Part shown: piece after piece, positions 36,425-44,600 of the stretch | Layout of the letters: every line of letters starts with the position of its first letter | Numbering within the stretch: position 1 is the stretch's first letter | Source: Amylolactobacillus amylophilus DSM 20533 = JCM 1125 | Lineage (GTDB): Bacteria; Bacillota; Bacilli; Lactobacillales; Lactobacillaceae | Reading direction: 5' to 3' | Assembly (NCBI RefSeq): GCF_001936335.1 | Contig: NZ_CP018888.1 | Location: forward strand, 1,302,001 to 1,366,000 | DNA: 64,000 nucleotides | Program-made: the position numbers and the translations under genes | Notes under the pieces: generated by a model | Told to the model about the DNA's origin: nothing | The model's input: the letters and a program-made list of their open reading frames with translations, nothing else | Databases searched by the model: none

Positions 36425-36787
36425 GGGGGTGTTTTGGAATTCGACAGGCGTAGATTTGCGCTAATCGCGCTTCGTAGGTCGCGTCTACGTTAAAACGCTC
36501 AGTTAATCATAACTGCAAACAATGATAATTCATACGCATTAGCTGCTTAATAACCAGTTAGCGTGATCCAATCTGGCTTGCCCGGCGCTAGAATTGGGTC
36601 TCAAAAATACGGGCTACGGTCGTCTCTTTCCACCTGCAAGAACGAACAGAGATCATCAGGTTAGTGCGAGCAGGGGAGCCCTGTTATACGGCGGACTGCT
36701 CGTGCGAAATTCTAAATAGTATAACTATGAGTGTAGAAGTTAGCGACAAAATGCGTTTGGACAGGGGTTCGAACCCCCTCACCTCCA
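36425..36787 (+). ncRNA. ssrA: Transfer-messenger RNA (tmRNA)
   Basis: tmRNA rescues stalled ribosomes with SmpB. The 5' GGGGGTG pairs with CACCTCC near the 3' end (acceptor stem, then discriminator A); the T-arm sequence GGGGTTCGAACCCCC is present, and TTTGGAATTCGACAGG is the conserved 5' D-like region. The resume frame at 36515-36550 reads ANNDNSYALAA then stop, a proteolysis tag of the Lactobacillales kind ending in ALAA. The CCA end is not encoded. About 363 nt, standard size. Confidence 0.96.
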
Positions 36788-36793
36788 TTATCG

Positions 36794-36835
36794 AGAGTGT
36801 AGATGTTGTTGAATCAATGTCTACACTCTTTTTTG
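36794..36835 (+). terminator. Rho-independent terminator of ssrA
   Basis: GAGTGTAGA ... TCTACACTC with an inner TTG/CAA pair and six to seven T residues. Confidence 0.92.
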
Positions 36836-36928
36836 TTTGTGAAAGACGCGCATCATGTTGTTAGATTACTTCCGATGTTTTACCACTACTGTCAGCGTTT
36901 TAGCAGCGACAATAATAAGTATAAAGTA

Positions 36929-36957
36929 TTTACAAATTGGTATGTTATATATATACT
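36929..36957 (+). promoter_or_regulatory. Promoter of hicAB with AT palindrome over the -10
   Basis: TTTACA, 17 nt, TATACT. The -10 lies in GTTATATATATAC, an imperfect palindrome that could serve as operator for autoregulation by HicB; the operator role is inferred. Confidence 0.6.
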
Positions 36958-36984
36958 ATAGGTATAGAAAAGAGAAATTTATTA

Positions 36985-37176
36985 ATGCCGATGAAACCCG
37001 ACAAGCTCGAGAAAATTGTCTTAAGACAAGGTTTTAAATTAGTTCCGGGGAAGGGGAAAGGAAGTCACAGAAGATATAAGCATCCTGACGGACGTACAAC
37101 CGAAATAAATTTCCATTCAAGGGAGATTAAGAAAGGTACACAAGATAAGATATTTAAGCAGATTGGGCTTAAATAA
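36985..37176 (+). CDS. hicA: HicA mRNA interferase toxin
   Basis: 63-residue HicA toxin, a small double-stranded-RNA-binding-fold ribonuclease that cleaves mRNA (and in some systems tmRNA). KPDKLEKIVLRQGFKLVPGK leads to the catalytic histidine motif GSHRRYKHP and TEINFHSREIKKGTQDKI, the full family pattern. ATG 36985 gives MPMKPD; the frame is open further upstream but without a ribosome site. AT-rich codon use differs from the neighbours. Directly behind ssrA; hicB follows after 46 bp. Confidence 0.92.
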   Translation: MPMKPDKLEKIVLRQGFKLVPGKGKGSHRRYKHPDGRTTEINFHSREIKKGTQDKIFKQIGLK

Positions 37177-37222
37177 CATCGTGTTTGGGTATATGTTTGT
37201 TAGAAAGGACATAAAATATACA

Positions 37223-37624
37223 ATGAAAAATAAAATATTGGTTTATCCAACTATTTTTGCTGAATTTCATGATGATGGAGACTATTTTACAGTAACCAGC
37301 CCTAATATTGAGGGAATGATTACACAAGGCGATACTAGAGAAGATGCAGTCATTGAGGCAGTTGATGCAATTGCAACAATGATTGATGGAGAGGATTATC
37401 CTAAACCGATGGATCCCTCATCTTGGCGACTTAAATCTAATGAGTCGATTGTTTATATTTCAGTAGATATGAAGCAATGGTACTTAGAAAAAGAAAAACG
37501 GTTAAAGACAAAGACGGTCAAAAGAACTATCACAATACCCGAGTATCTAGATAATTTAGCTAGGGAAAGAAAAGTAAACGTTTCTGGACTTGTGAGAAAG
37601 GCGTTGGAAAAAGAGTTAATCTAG
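37223..37624 (+). CDS. hicB: HicB antitoxin
   Basis: 133-residue antitoxin: N-terminal partial RNase H-like HicB fold (YPTIFAEFHDDGDYFTVTSP, NIEGMITQGDTREDAVIEAV) that binds HicA, and a C-terminal DNA-binding region KRTITIPEYLDNLARERKVN resembling ribbon-helix-helix antitoxins. ATG 37223 lies after AGAAAGGA with a rather long gap; an upstream in-frame ATG (37193) overlaps that site. Order toxin-antitoxin is usual for hicAB. Confidence 0.92.
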   Translation: MKNKILVYPTIFAEFHDDGDYFTVTSPNIEGMITQGDTREDAVIEAVDAIATMIDGEDYPKPMDPSSWRLKSNESIVYISVDMKQWYLEKEKRLKTKTVKRTITIPEYLDNLARERKVNVSGLVRKALEKELI

Positions 37625-37693
37625 TGTTGATCAGGGTCAATAAGTAATAGTTAACATCGACTGCACAAGTTCTATGAAAAGACTTTTTGGCTA

Positions 37694-37728
37694 TTTCCCA
37701 CATCATTGTTGGTGTGGGGAATTTTTTT
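37694..37728 (+). terminator. Terminator of hicAB
   Basis: TTCCCACA ... TGTGGGGAA stem with one bulged G, then seven T residues. Confidence 0.8.
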
Positions 37729-37747
37729 GCAATCGCCGCCACCATAA

Positions 37748-37784
37748 TAAAAAACCAGCCACCATTTACTGGCAGCTGGTTCAA
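37748..37784 (-). terminator. Terminator of the glucose-uptake gene
   Basis: AACCAGC / GCTGGTT stem; on the minus strand it is followed by TTTTTTATT, 17 bp after the gene's stop. Confidence 0.85.
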
Positions 37785-37800
37785 ACTTAAGATTAGGTTG

Positions 37801-38676
37801 TTACTGGGGCATGATGGTCGTGATAATTCCGCCGGCGACGACGAGTACGAGTCCCACCAGTGTGAAGATAAGCTCTCGCTTCGACTTTTCTTCCTTCAGA
37901 ACGTAAACGCCGAGCAATGTTGCAAGCACAACATTCATTTGTGAAATTGTGAAGCCAGTGGCGATGCCGTTTGCTTTGGCAGAGAGCAGGTAACCAAAGG
38001 CGGCAATGCCGAACAGAATCCCACTAAGCACGTTTGAATATGTGTTCTTATCAAAGAGAGGTTTTAACTTTAGATTACTTGGTAACAGGCTGAATAATAA
38101 TGCTGCCCCAACCATCCCGATGGTCTGTGGTAGGAATGCTTCCTTACCATTTAGATCGCCAAGAGTAGGGAAGACTGAGTAGCCCACGTAGCCGAAAATT
38201 TGGAATACAAAGATTAAGACAACCTTCTTCACATCGACTTTTTTGTCAGTGTGCACAATCTTCTTATCAGAGATGGTCGTCAAATAAACGCCGACAATGA
38301 TGATGAGAATTGCTAAGAAGCCGATCAACTTGGTCTGAGTCTTTGGCCATTCGCCGAACAACACGATCCCAGCTAACGAAGTACCGATAATTTGGAGACC
38401 GGTCGAGATGGGCATTGCACCTGAGACGCCGATTTCCGTGAAGGCCTCGAATTGTAACATCTGGGCGAAGGCCCAAGAAGCACCACTGAGAATTCCATAT
38501 AACAAGGCGTGGCTCGATAGGCCTGGGCTCGTAATGAAGAAAATCACAATTGAAACAAGGAATGCACCCATTGTCGTTCCAAGGATTTGGTTGATTGGCT
38601 TACCGCCTGCTTTCACATTTGTGATAGGCATGATTCCCCAGAAAATAGCAGGGATAAAAGCAATTAATATATTCAT
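37801..38676 (-). CDS. GRP-family sugar (glucose/ribose) uptake protein
   Basis: 291 residues, ten membrane helices, of the GlcU/RbsU (GRP) sugar transporter family: MNILIAFIPAIFWGIMPI, WAFAQMLQFEAFTEIGVSGA, PISTGLQIIGTSLAGIVLFGEW, FQIFGYVGYSVFP. These proton-coupled carriers import glucose or ribose. ATG follows AGGTGAAAA on the minus strand. It is divergent from manA; both deal with hexoses and share an intergenic region that holds a cre-like half-site. Which sugar is carried cannot be decided. Confidence 0.87.
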   Translation of the reverse strand: MNILIAFIPAIFWGIMPITNVKAGGKPINQILGTTMGAFLVSIVIFFITSPGLSSHALLYGILSGASWAFAQMLQFEAFTEIGVSGAMPISTGLQIIGTSLAGIVLFGEWPKTQTKLIGFLAILIIIVGVYLTTISDKKIVHTDKKVDVKKVVLIFVFQIFGYVGYSVFPTLGDLNGKEAFLPQTIGMVGAALLFSLLPSNLKLKPLFDKNTYSNVLSGILFGIAAFGYLLSAKANGIATGFTISQMNVVLATLLGVYVLKEEKSKRELIFTLVGLVLVVAGGIITTIMPQ

Positions 38677-38720
38677 TTTTCACCTCAAAAAATTTCCGAT
38701 AGAAAAGATTGTACACTAAA

Positions 38721-38734
38721 TGAAAACGCTCCGC
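38721..38734 (+). promoter_or_regulatory. Weak cre-like site between the sugar permease and manA
   Basis: TGAAAACGCTCCGC fits the left half of the cre consensus (TGWAANCGNT) fully but not the right half. Placement between two sugar genes is suggestive only. Confidence 0.3.
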
Positions 38735-38802
38735 AAGAAAATCATTTCGAGGTACCATTTAAAAGCTGAAACCGATATAATGAAAAACGAGGTGAATAAT
38801 AG

Positions 38803-39768
38803 ATGGAACCAATTTTTTTAGCACCATATTTTCAGAAGAAGATTTGGGGTGGGCGCAAGCTTGAAACCCAATTTAACTATGATATTCCTGCTGGTGATAT
38901 CGGTGAGGCGTGGGTAATCTCGGCACATCCCCATGGCCCAAGCACGATTTTAAATGGTGCATTGAAAGGGAAGACCCTAGATGTAGCCTACAAGGAGAAT
39001 CCTGAGTATTTCGGTAACCCGAAGGAGCCAGTATTCCCGCTATTAACGAAGATTCTAGACGCGAACGACAGCTTATCGGTTCAGGTACATCCTGACAACG
39101 AGTATGCCCGAATTCATGAGGGCGAGCTCGGCAAGACCGAATGCTGGTACGTGTTGAGTGCAGAGCCGGGCTCATACCTAATCTACGGCCATCATGCGAA
39201 GACTAAAGCAGAGCTCAAGGAGATGATTGAATCTGGTGATTGGGACCATTTGTTAAGAAAAGTTCCCGTGAAGAAAGGTGACTTTTTCTACGTTCCAAGT
39301 GGCACCATTCACGCCTTAACTAAGGGAATCGTTGTGCTCGAGAGTCAACAATCAAGCGACACGACTTATCGGCTATATGACTATGACCGGGTTGACGCCG
39401 TCACCGGTGAGAAGCGGGAACTGCACTTACAGCAATCGATTGATACAACGACTGTACCAGCGACGGATCCGAAGCTAAACATCGTGACTACTACTCAAGG
39501 TGAATCTAAGGTGACCGAATATCTGCAGCCCCCCGTCTCACCATTCTTCTATGTTGATAAGCTGGACGTGGTCGATGAGCTGCAGCTGAGCCGAGGAGAA
39601 CACCCTTATGTGCTCGTTTCGATTATTGATGGCGCCGGCCAATTAGTGGTCGACGGCCAGCAGTTTGGGCTCAAGAAGGGAACGAACTTCATCATTCCTA
39701 ACCAAGTGCACGATTACACGCTCACTGGTCAGATGGCCGCCATTCTTTCTGCCCCAGTGGAGAATTAA
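38803..39768 (+). CDS. manA: Mannose-6-phosphate isomerase, class I
   Basis: ManA interconverts mannose-6-phosphate and fructose-6-phosphate, feeding glycolysis or GDP-mannose synthesis. 321 residues of the short bacterial type I form: PYFQKKIWGGRKLE at the start, zinc ligands in SVQVHPDNEYA and GKTECWYVL, GDFFYVPSGTIHALTKG with metal-binding His, and QSSDTTYRLYDYDR with active-site Arg. ATG follows GAGGTG. Confidence 0.95.
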   Translation: MEPIFLAPYFQKKIWGGRKLETQFNYDIPAGDIGEAWVISAHPHGPSTILNGALKGKTLDVAYKENPEYFGNPKEPVFPLLTKILDANDSLSVQVHPDNEYARIHEGELGKTECWYVLSAEPGSYLIYGHHAKTKAELKEMIESGDWDHLLRKVPVKKGDFFYVPSGTIHALTKGIVVLESQQSSDTTYRLYDYDRVDAVTGEKRELHLQQSIDTTTVPATDPKLNIVTTTQGESKVTEYLQPPVSPFFYVDKLDVVDELQLSRGEHPYVLVSIIDGAGQLVVDGQQFGLKKGTNFIIPNQVHDYTLTGQMAAILSAPVEN

Positions 39769-39770
39769 TT

Positions 39771-39799
39771 TTGGTAAAAATTTACTAATCAAGTATACT
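39771..39799 (+). promoter_or_regulatory. Sigma-A promoter before the two-component operon leader
   Basis: TTGGTA, exactly 17 nt, TATACT. Expected transcription start about 39805-39808. Confidence 0.65.
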
Positions 39800-39802
39800 G
39801 AT

Positions 39803-39870
39803 TTAAAGAGAACAAGGACCGACTTGCGATGCCGGAACACAATTCTTTAGTGCATCAGTGTACTTTTTTT
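39803..39870 (+). ncRNA. Candidate structured leader/small RNA ending in a terminator
   Basis: Downstream of the promoter, TAAAGA (39804-39809) pairs with TCTTTA (39844-39849); inside, CCG/CGG can form a small hairpin. GTGCA (39850-39854) pairs with TGTAC (39859-39863) around a 4-nt loop and is followed by seven T residues, a short intrinsic terminator. For readthrough from manA an alternative 11-bp stem (39792-39802 with 39854-39864) can form instead. Either an attenuator of the following two-component genes, the manA terminator, or a small RNA. Not a class I recognise. Confidence 0.55.
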
Positions 39871-39910
39871 GTTGGCGCGATTAATGCTTTGAGCTAGATA
39901 GGAACGAGTA

Positions 39911-40624
39911 ATGAGAATATTAATGGTTGAAGACGACAATTCGGTGGCCACAATGATGGAGATGTTCTTTCAGAAGGAGCAGTGGCAGTTAGATGTAGCA
40001 GCAGATGGCCAACAGGCAATCGACATGTTCAAGACGAAGCAGGACGAATACGACATGATTACGCTCGACCTCAATTTGCCCGGGAAGGATGGGATGCAGG
40101 TGGCGCGGGAGATTAGAGCCGTCTCTAAGGCCATTCCCATCATCATGCTTACGGCCAGAGACTCGGAGTCGGATCAGGTACTTGGCCTAGAGCTTGGTGC
40201 AGACGACTACGTCACAAAGCCCTTCAGTCCGATGACCTTGATTGCCCGCATCAAGGCTTTGCACCGGCGCGCAGAATTGACCGAAACCGAGACACAAGAA
40301 CAAGAAACGAGTGGTGAATACGATGTGCAGACAAACCACCTGAAGATTAGCCAAAGACTCCGGGAAGTCTTGTTCGACGACCAGGTCGTTGAAGGACTGA
40401 CGCCAAAGGAGTTCGATCTGCTGCTAACGATGTCCCAAAAGCCAAAGCAAGTCTTCTCGCGCGATAAGCTCTTAGAGCTAGTCTGGGGTTACCAATACTT
40501 TGGCGAGGAGCGCACGGTTGACGCCCATATTAAGAAGCTCCGGCAGAAGCTCGAGAAGGTTGGGCCCCAGGTCATTCAGACGGTGTGGGGAATCGGTTAT
40601 AAATTTGACGATACGGAAGTTTAG
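39911..40624 (+). CDS. OmpR/PhoB-family response regulator
   Basis: 237 residues: receiver domain (1-120) with acidic pocket VEDDN, phospho-acceptor Asp53 in ITLDLNLPGKDG, Thr in MLTARDS and Lys in YVTKPFSP; then a winged-helix DNA-binding domain (about 140-235: LTPKEFDLLLTMSQKPKQVF, RTVDAHIKKLRQKLE). ATG follows AGGAACG. The histidine kinase begins three bases after its stop. Stimulus and targets unknown. Confidence 0.93.
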   Translation: MRILMVEDDNSVATMMEMFFQKEQWQLDVAADGQQAIDMFKTKQDEYDMITLDLNLPGKDGMQVAREIRAVSKAIPIIMLTARDSESDQVLGLELGADDYVTKPFSPMTLIARIKALHRRAELTETETQEQETSGEYDVQTNHLKISQRLREVLFDDQVVEGLTPKEFDLLLTMSQKPKQVFSRDKLLELVWGYQYFGEERTVDAHIKKLRQKLEKVGPQVIQTVWGIGYKFDDTEV

Positions 40625-40627
40625 TAG

Positions 40628-42097
40628 ATGAAATTAATCTATCAACAGATGCTGGCTTTTTTCTTTATTATCATCACCAGTGCGGCGATCATTGGCTATT
40701 CGGTCCTGAGTTTCGCCAGTGAGCAGGCGTATGATTCGACTTTTGCCAGACTCGAGGGTTACGCCGATTCACTCGGTGAGCTCGCTTTAGCGAGTGACGG
40801 TCAGCTTGATGCGCACTTCTTAGATGAGCTGCAAATCGTGATGAAGAACGACGATGTTAGTCTGCGTGTCTTCGATGGTGATAATAACCAAATCTATCCG
40901 GCCTCAAAAACGAATTGGCAGTTACCGAAGAACATCTGGAATACACTGCAATCTGGCCGCAGCATCCACATCAAGAACGACCACCAGAACGAGCACAGCC
41001 TCCGGGTCTCAAACAAGGAGGCCTATTCTGGTGTGATGGTTCCTTGGCGTCACGGTGACTCGTTGATTGGCGTCGTTTGGCTTGGTGCGAAGGTAACGAA
41101 CATCGAGGCACCGGTCAACATGGCGAAGAATAATCTGGCTACGGCGCTATTGATTACAATGATTGTTGGGCTTATTTTGAGCTACTTCCTGGCCTACTTC
41201 ACGGTCAACCGGATTAATCGCTTGAGTAGGGCAACGAAGAAGGTTGCGAGCGGGGACTTTGATGTCCAGTTGGCTCATAAGGATCGCGATGAGATTGACG
41301 AGTTGGCGACGGACTTTAACTCAATGGTGCAGTCGCTGCGTAAGTCGAACGAGGAGATTGCACGCCAGGAGGAGCGGCGCAACCAGTTTATGGCGGATGC
41401 TGCCCACGAGATGCGGACGCCATTGACGACGTTGAATGGCATTCTGGAAGGCCTGCAGTATGATGCTATTCCCGAGGAATCTAAGGGCAAAAGCATTGAA
41501 CTGATGCGTAACGAGACCAATCGGTTGATTCGACTCGTGAATGAGAATCTGGACTACGAAAAGATTCGCAACAACCAGATTCTGCTGTTCAAGACGGAGT
41601 TCGACAGTGTACCGGTGACCCACGATATTCTCACCCAATTGCGGCAAAAGGCGCAGGAAACCGGCAATGAATTGGTTTATGAGGGTAGTGAATCAGCTAA
41701 TGTGTTCGCTGACAAAGATCGCTTCACACAGATCATGTTTAATTTGATTCAAAATGGCCTCCAGTTCACGCAAAACGGGCAGGTACGTGTGGGTGTAAAA
41801 CGAGCTGAGGAGCAGCATGCGACGATTTTCACCGTGGCTGACAACGGCATTGGGATGGATAAATCTCAGATGCACTTTATCTTCGACCGGTTCTATAAGG
41901 CGGATCCGAGCAGGAAGAAGGCTGGTACGGGAGAGTCTGGCCTTGGCTTGTCGATCGTTTCCTCGCTCGTACAACAGCATGGCGGTAAGATTGATGTCCA
42001 GAGCAAAGTAGGTGAGGGCACAACCTTCACGGTCACCCTCTACGACGACGGCTTTCAACAATATGTTGACGCAACGACGGGTAACCAACAAAAGTAG
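40628..42097 (+). CDS. Sensor histidine kinase
   Basis: 489 residues: membrane helix (about 8-28), extracellular sensor (about 30-165), second helix (about 172-195), HAMP (about 195-250), HisKA with His260 in DAAHEMRTPLTT, and HATPase_c with N box QNGLQFT, G1 DNGIGMDK, F box FDRFYKAD and G2 GESGLGLSIV. Partner of the preceding regulator. The sensor region shows no known domain; ltaS and wall genes nearby make envelope sensing plausible but unproven. No ribosome site is evident between the genes. Confidence 0.93.
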   Translation: MKLIYQQMLAFFFIIITSAAIIGYSVLSFASEQAYDSTFARLEGYADSLGELALASDGQLDAHFLDELQIVMKNDDVSLRVFDGDNNQIYPASKTNWQLPKNIWNTLQSGRSIHIKNDHQNEHSLRVSNKEAYSGVMVPWRHGDSLIGVVWLGAKVTNIEAPVNMAKNNLATALLITMIVGLILSYFLAYFTVNRINRLSRATKKVASGDFDVQLAHKDRDEIDELATDFNSMVQSLRKSNEEIARQEERRNQFMADAAHEMRTPLTTLNGILEGLQYDAIPEESKGKSIELMRNETNRLIRLVNENLDYEKIRNNQILLFKTEFDSVPVTHDILTQLRQKAQETGNELVYEGSESANVFADKDRFTQIMFNLIQNGLQFTQNGQVRVGVKRAEEQHATIFTVADNGIGMDKSQMHFIFDRFYKADPSRKKAGTGESGLGLSIVSSLVQQHGGKIDVQSKVGEGTTFTVTLYDDGFQQYVDATTGNQQK

Positions 42098-42121
42098 TCC
42101 TCATTTCTGAAAGACAAGTAA

Positions 42122-42163
42122 ATAGCCCGGTACAAGAACCAATTTGGTCCTGTGCCGGGCTAT
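42122..42163. terminator. Strong hairpin after the histidine kinase
   Basis: ATAGCCCGG-T-ACA-A-GAACCA pairs almost fully with TGGTCCTGTGCCGGGCTAT (about 18 pairs). The T-run behind it is interrupted (CTTTATA), so it may terminate or protect transcript ends. Confidence 0.7.
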
Positions 42164-42194
42164 CTTTATATGGTTAAGATAGTTAATCAAAAAC

Positions 42195-42306
42195 GTGTGC
42201 CAAAAGACTGAGAATTCCGTTTAACTTCTACCAGTTGAAATCCTAAAAACCAAGATTTGTAACTGGTATTTGTTAATCCTCGTTCTCAATGCGTCTTTTG
42301 TCACAC
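42195..42306. repeat. 112-bp imperfect palindrome directly after ltaS
   Basis: Arms of about 50 bases on either side of an 11-base centre. Matching blocks in order from outside in: GTGTG-n-CAAAAGAC with GTCTTTTG-n-CACAC; TGAGAA with TTCTCA; TTAAC with GTTAA; TACCAGTT with AACTGGTA; AAATC with GATTT. It ends one base before the ltaS stop. On the minus strand it is followed by GTTTTTG, so it could act as a giant terminator; the long arms also suit a MITE-like or other small mobile repeat. No target-site duplication is evident. Confidence 0.8.
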
Positions 42307-42307
42307 T

Positions 42308-44449
42308 CTACTTGTCCTCGACCTTCGTGGTCGCCGTCTCTGGCAGTGTGTCGATATAATCCTGATGATCCTTTAACTCAGGCGCATCGGTCTTGTAGTC
42401 GCCCGTGGTTGAGCCCTTTTTCTTCGAATAAATACTAGTCGAGAGGCTGCCTAACTCCTTCCGAATCTTGACCATCTGCTGATATTGATTCCGGTAGTCG
42501 AAAGCTGTGGGGTCGGTCGGGATGAATCCAGCCGGCGTATACAGCTTCAGTAAGTTCTTGTTATTCAGCATATCCGAATAACCAAGTGTTTGCTGAACGT
42601 ACTTCTGTTTGGCGTTAATCTCGGTTCTTTGTTCCTGCGTCAAGCTTGTCAGCTTGCTGCCGGTGCTGTTCTCGAACACCTCACCGCTAGCGCCGGTGCC
42701 ACGGACCACGGTGTATTTCGGTGTGACGAAGTCCTGGTTACGAAAGGCGACGGTTTCGTTATGCGCAGTAGACAAGAGGTCCGTGCCAAACAAAGCAAAC
42801 TTCTTGGAGTCGACACCAACGAGGTGCAACAGAGTGGGCAGCACATCAATTTCACCGCCGTAGGTGGTGTTCGTTCCACCCTTCAAACCAGGCATATGCA
42901 TGATTAGGGGTACACGCTGCATCTGGGCTGTATCGAAGTCGGTCCACGTGGTCGGATCCTTGCCAAGCAATGGCGCTACCACCAGGTTGTCCGGGTTCGA
43001 GAGGCCGTAATGGTCCCCGTAAAGGAGAACTAATGAGTTATCATACAGGCCACTCTTCTTCAAGTAGTCGAAGAACTCGCGCAGTGCCTCGTCCAGGTAG
43101 TGGGCGGTCACAAAGTACTTGTTGACCGTCTCACTCTTGGTATCAGATGTCTGGAAGTCTGAATTCTGTTCATCTAGGGGATACGGGGTGTGGTTGGTCA
43201 CGGTCAAGAACTTGGTGTAGAACGGTTGTTGCATCTGTTCCAAGTACTTCACGCTCTCGGAGAAGAGTAACTTATCCTTCAGTCCATAGCCGATGGTGTT
43301 ATCCGTATCGGCGGAGAAGTAGCTGGAGTCGAAGAAGTAGTTGTAGCCAAAGTTCTTATAGACGACGTTTCTGTTCCAGAAGGTACCCGCATTCCCGTGG
43401 AAAACCGCGGAGGTATAGCCGCCGTTTTGGCGGAGGATGGCTGGAGCAGCTTGGAACGTGTTATCGCTCCCGAGTGTGGTGAGTACTGACCCATCTGAGA
43501 GGCCAAAGGCCCCGGTTTCAAGCATTGTTTCGGCGTCGCTTGTCCGGCCCAAGCCGACCTGATGGAAGAAGTTGCTGAAACTGAGGGTGTTGTTATCCTT
43601 CACTAGTGAATTGAGGAACGGCGTCACCTCTCGTCCGTTTAGCTTGAAGTTTAATAAGAACTGTTGGAAACTCTCGAGGTGAATCACGATGATGTTCTTC
43701 CCTTTAGCAGCGCCAAAGTAGGTGGGATTTGGCTTAGCATAGTTGTTCTTCGTGAAAGCAAGAATGTCGTTGATGTCGCTAGAATTGGCCGATGTTTTGG
43801 CGTTGTTGGTGTTCATTGTTTTCACCGCGTCTGAGAGCAAAAAGGTGTTGACCCCAAGGTACTTCACGCCGTAAGTTCTGTCATAGGTATTGACGAAAAT
43901 CCGGGGGCGCGCCGTCTCGGCTAGAGTGATGTTCACTGCGAGGATGAGAAAGCCAAGACTCGTGATGGCAAAGGGTTTCATGATGCCGTACGATTTCTGA
44001 TCAATCTTAATTTTCTTCATGAAGAGTAGGACGATAATTACGATGATATCGAGCCAAATTAGGACGTCCGTGATGTGCACGAGGGAGAGGGCACTCATGC
44101 CGAGCCCCTTTGAGACCTTGCTTGAACTGAGCATCGTGTTGAAAGTCACGAAGTCACTAAATTGGCGGTTGTAAATCACGTTGCTATACAGCAGGATGGT
44201 GCTCACAATATCCAGTACCAGGATGATGATGTAGGACAGGATGGGCCGCGCCAAATAAAGCCCGAGGCTCAGGATAATGAGCGTCATGCCAATGGGGCTG
44301 AGCCACATGATGAAATGTTGGTATGGGTCTGAAAATTTGAGATTAAAGTCGACGTAGCCGACAAAGATGGTCTTGGCCCAGTAGGCTGCCAACAGAAGCG
44401 TCAGGAAACCGGGGCGCGTATTAATGAAATTAATTATTTTTCGTTTCAC
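42308..44449 (-). CDS. ltaS: Lipoteichoic acid synthase-type sulfatase (LtaS family)
   Basis: LtaS-family enzymes polymerise glycerol-phosphate from phosphatidylglycerol outside the membrane to make lipoteichoic acid. 713 residues: five membrane helices (about 15-210), linker, and an extracellular sulfatase-fold domain (about 245-620) with metal ligand Glu in HLESFQQF, catalytic Thr303 in GLGRTSDAET, FHGNAGTFWNR, and LLYGDHYG. GTG 44449 is preferred, six bases behind GAGGAG; an ATG six codons earlier contains that site. The C-terminal tail (after about 640) is longer than minimal LtaS. Could be a primase paralogue. Confidence 0.9.
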   Translation of the reverse strand: MKRKIINFINTRPGFLTLLLAAYWAKTIFVGYVDFNLKFSDPYQHFIMWLSPIGMTLIILSLGLYLARPILSYIIILVLDIVSTILLYSNVIYNRQFSDFVTFNTMLSSSKVSKGLGMSALSLVHITDVLIWLDIIVIIVLLFMKKIKIDQKSYGIMKPFAITSLGFLILAVNITLAETARPRIFVNTYDRTYGVKYLGVNTFLLSDAVKTMNTNNAKTSANSSDINDILAFTKNNYAKPNPTYFGAAKGKNIIVIHLESFQQFLLNFKLNGREVTPFLNSLVKDNNTLSFSNFFHQVGLGRTSDAETMLETGAFGLSDGSVLTTLGSDNTFQAAPAILRQNGGYTSAVFHGNAGTFWNRNVVYKNFGYNYFFDSSYFSADTDNTIGYGLKDKLLFSESVKYLEQMQQPFYTKFLTVTNHTPYPLDEQNSDFQTSDTKSETVNKYFVTAHYLDEALREFFDYLKKSGLYDNSLVLLYGDHYGLSNPDNLVVAPLLGKDPTTWTDFDTAQMQRVPLIMHMPGLKGGTNTTYGGEIDVLPTLLHLVGVDSKKFALFGTDLLSTAHNETVAFRNQDFVTPKYTVVRGTGASGEVFENSTGSKLTSLTQEQRTEINAKQKYVQQTLGYSDMLNNKNLLKLYTPAGFIPTDPTAFDYRNQYQQMVKIRKELGSLSTSIYSKKKGSTTGDYKTDAPELKDHQDYIDTLPETATTKVEDK

Positions 44450-44600
44450 GTTTTTCTCCTCAATCATGAATCATTTTAAAGGTTATTCGGGTCCGTGGCA
44501 ATTTTGTGGTGAAATTTGACCAATAATTAAGATTCTGAGGTGTGTTCATTTGCGATAATTTAGCTTACACTAGTAGAAGAAAAAGAGGGAGTACGGCAGG

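Noticed and set aside
36700-36787. Possible tRNA
   Set aside because: The T-arm and acceptor belong to the tmRNA tRNA-like domain, not a separate tRNA gene.
36664-37037. Small frames at the end of ssrA and just behind it
   Set aside because: The first lies inside the tmRNA; the second overlaps the hicAB promoter in another frame.
37625-37800. Second attachment-site copy of the ssrA 3' end
   Set aside because: I looked for the GTTCGAACCCCC-type sequence behind hicB and did not find it.
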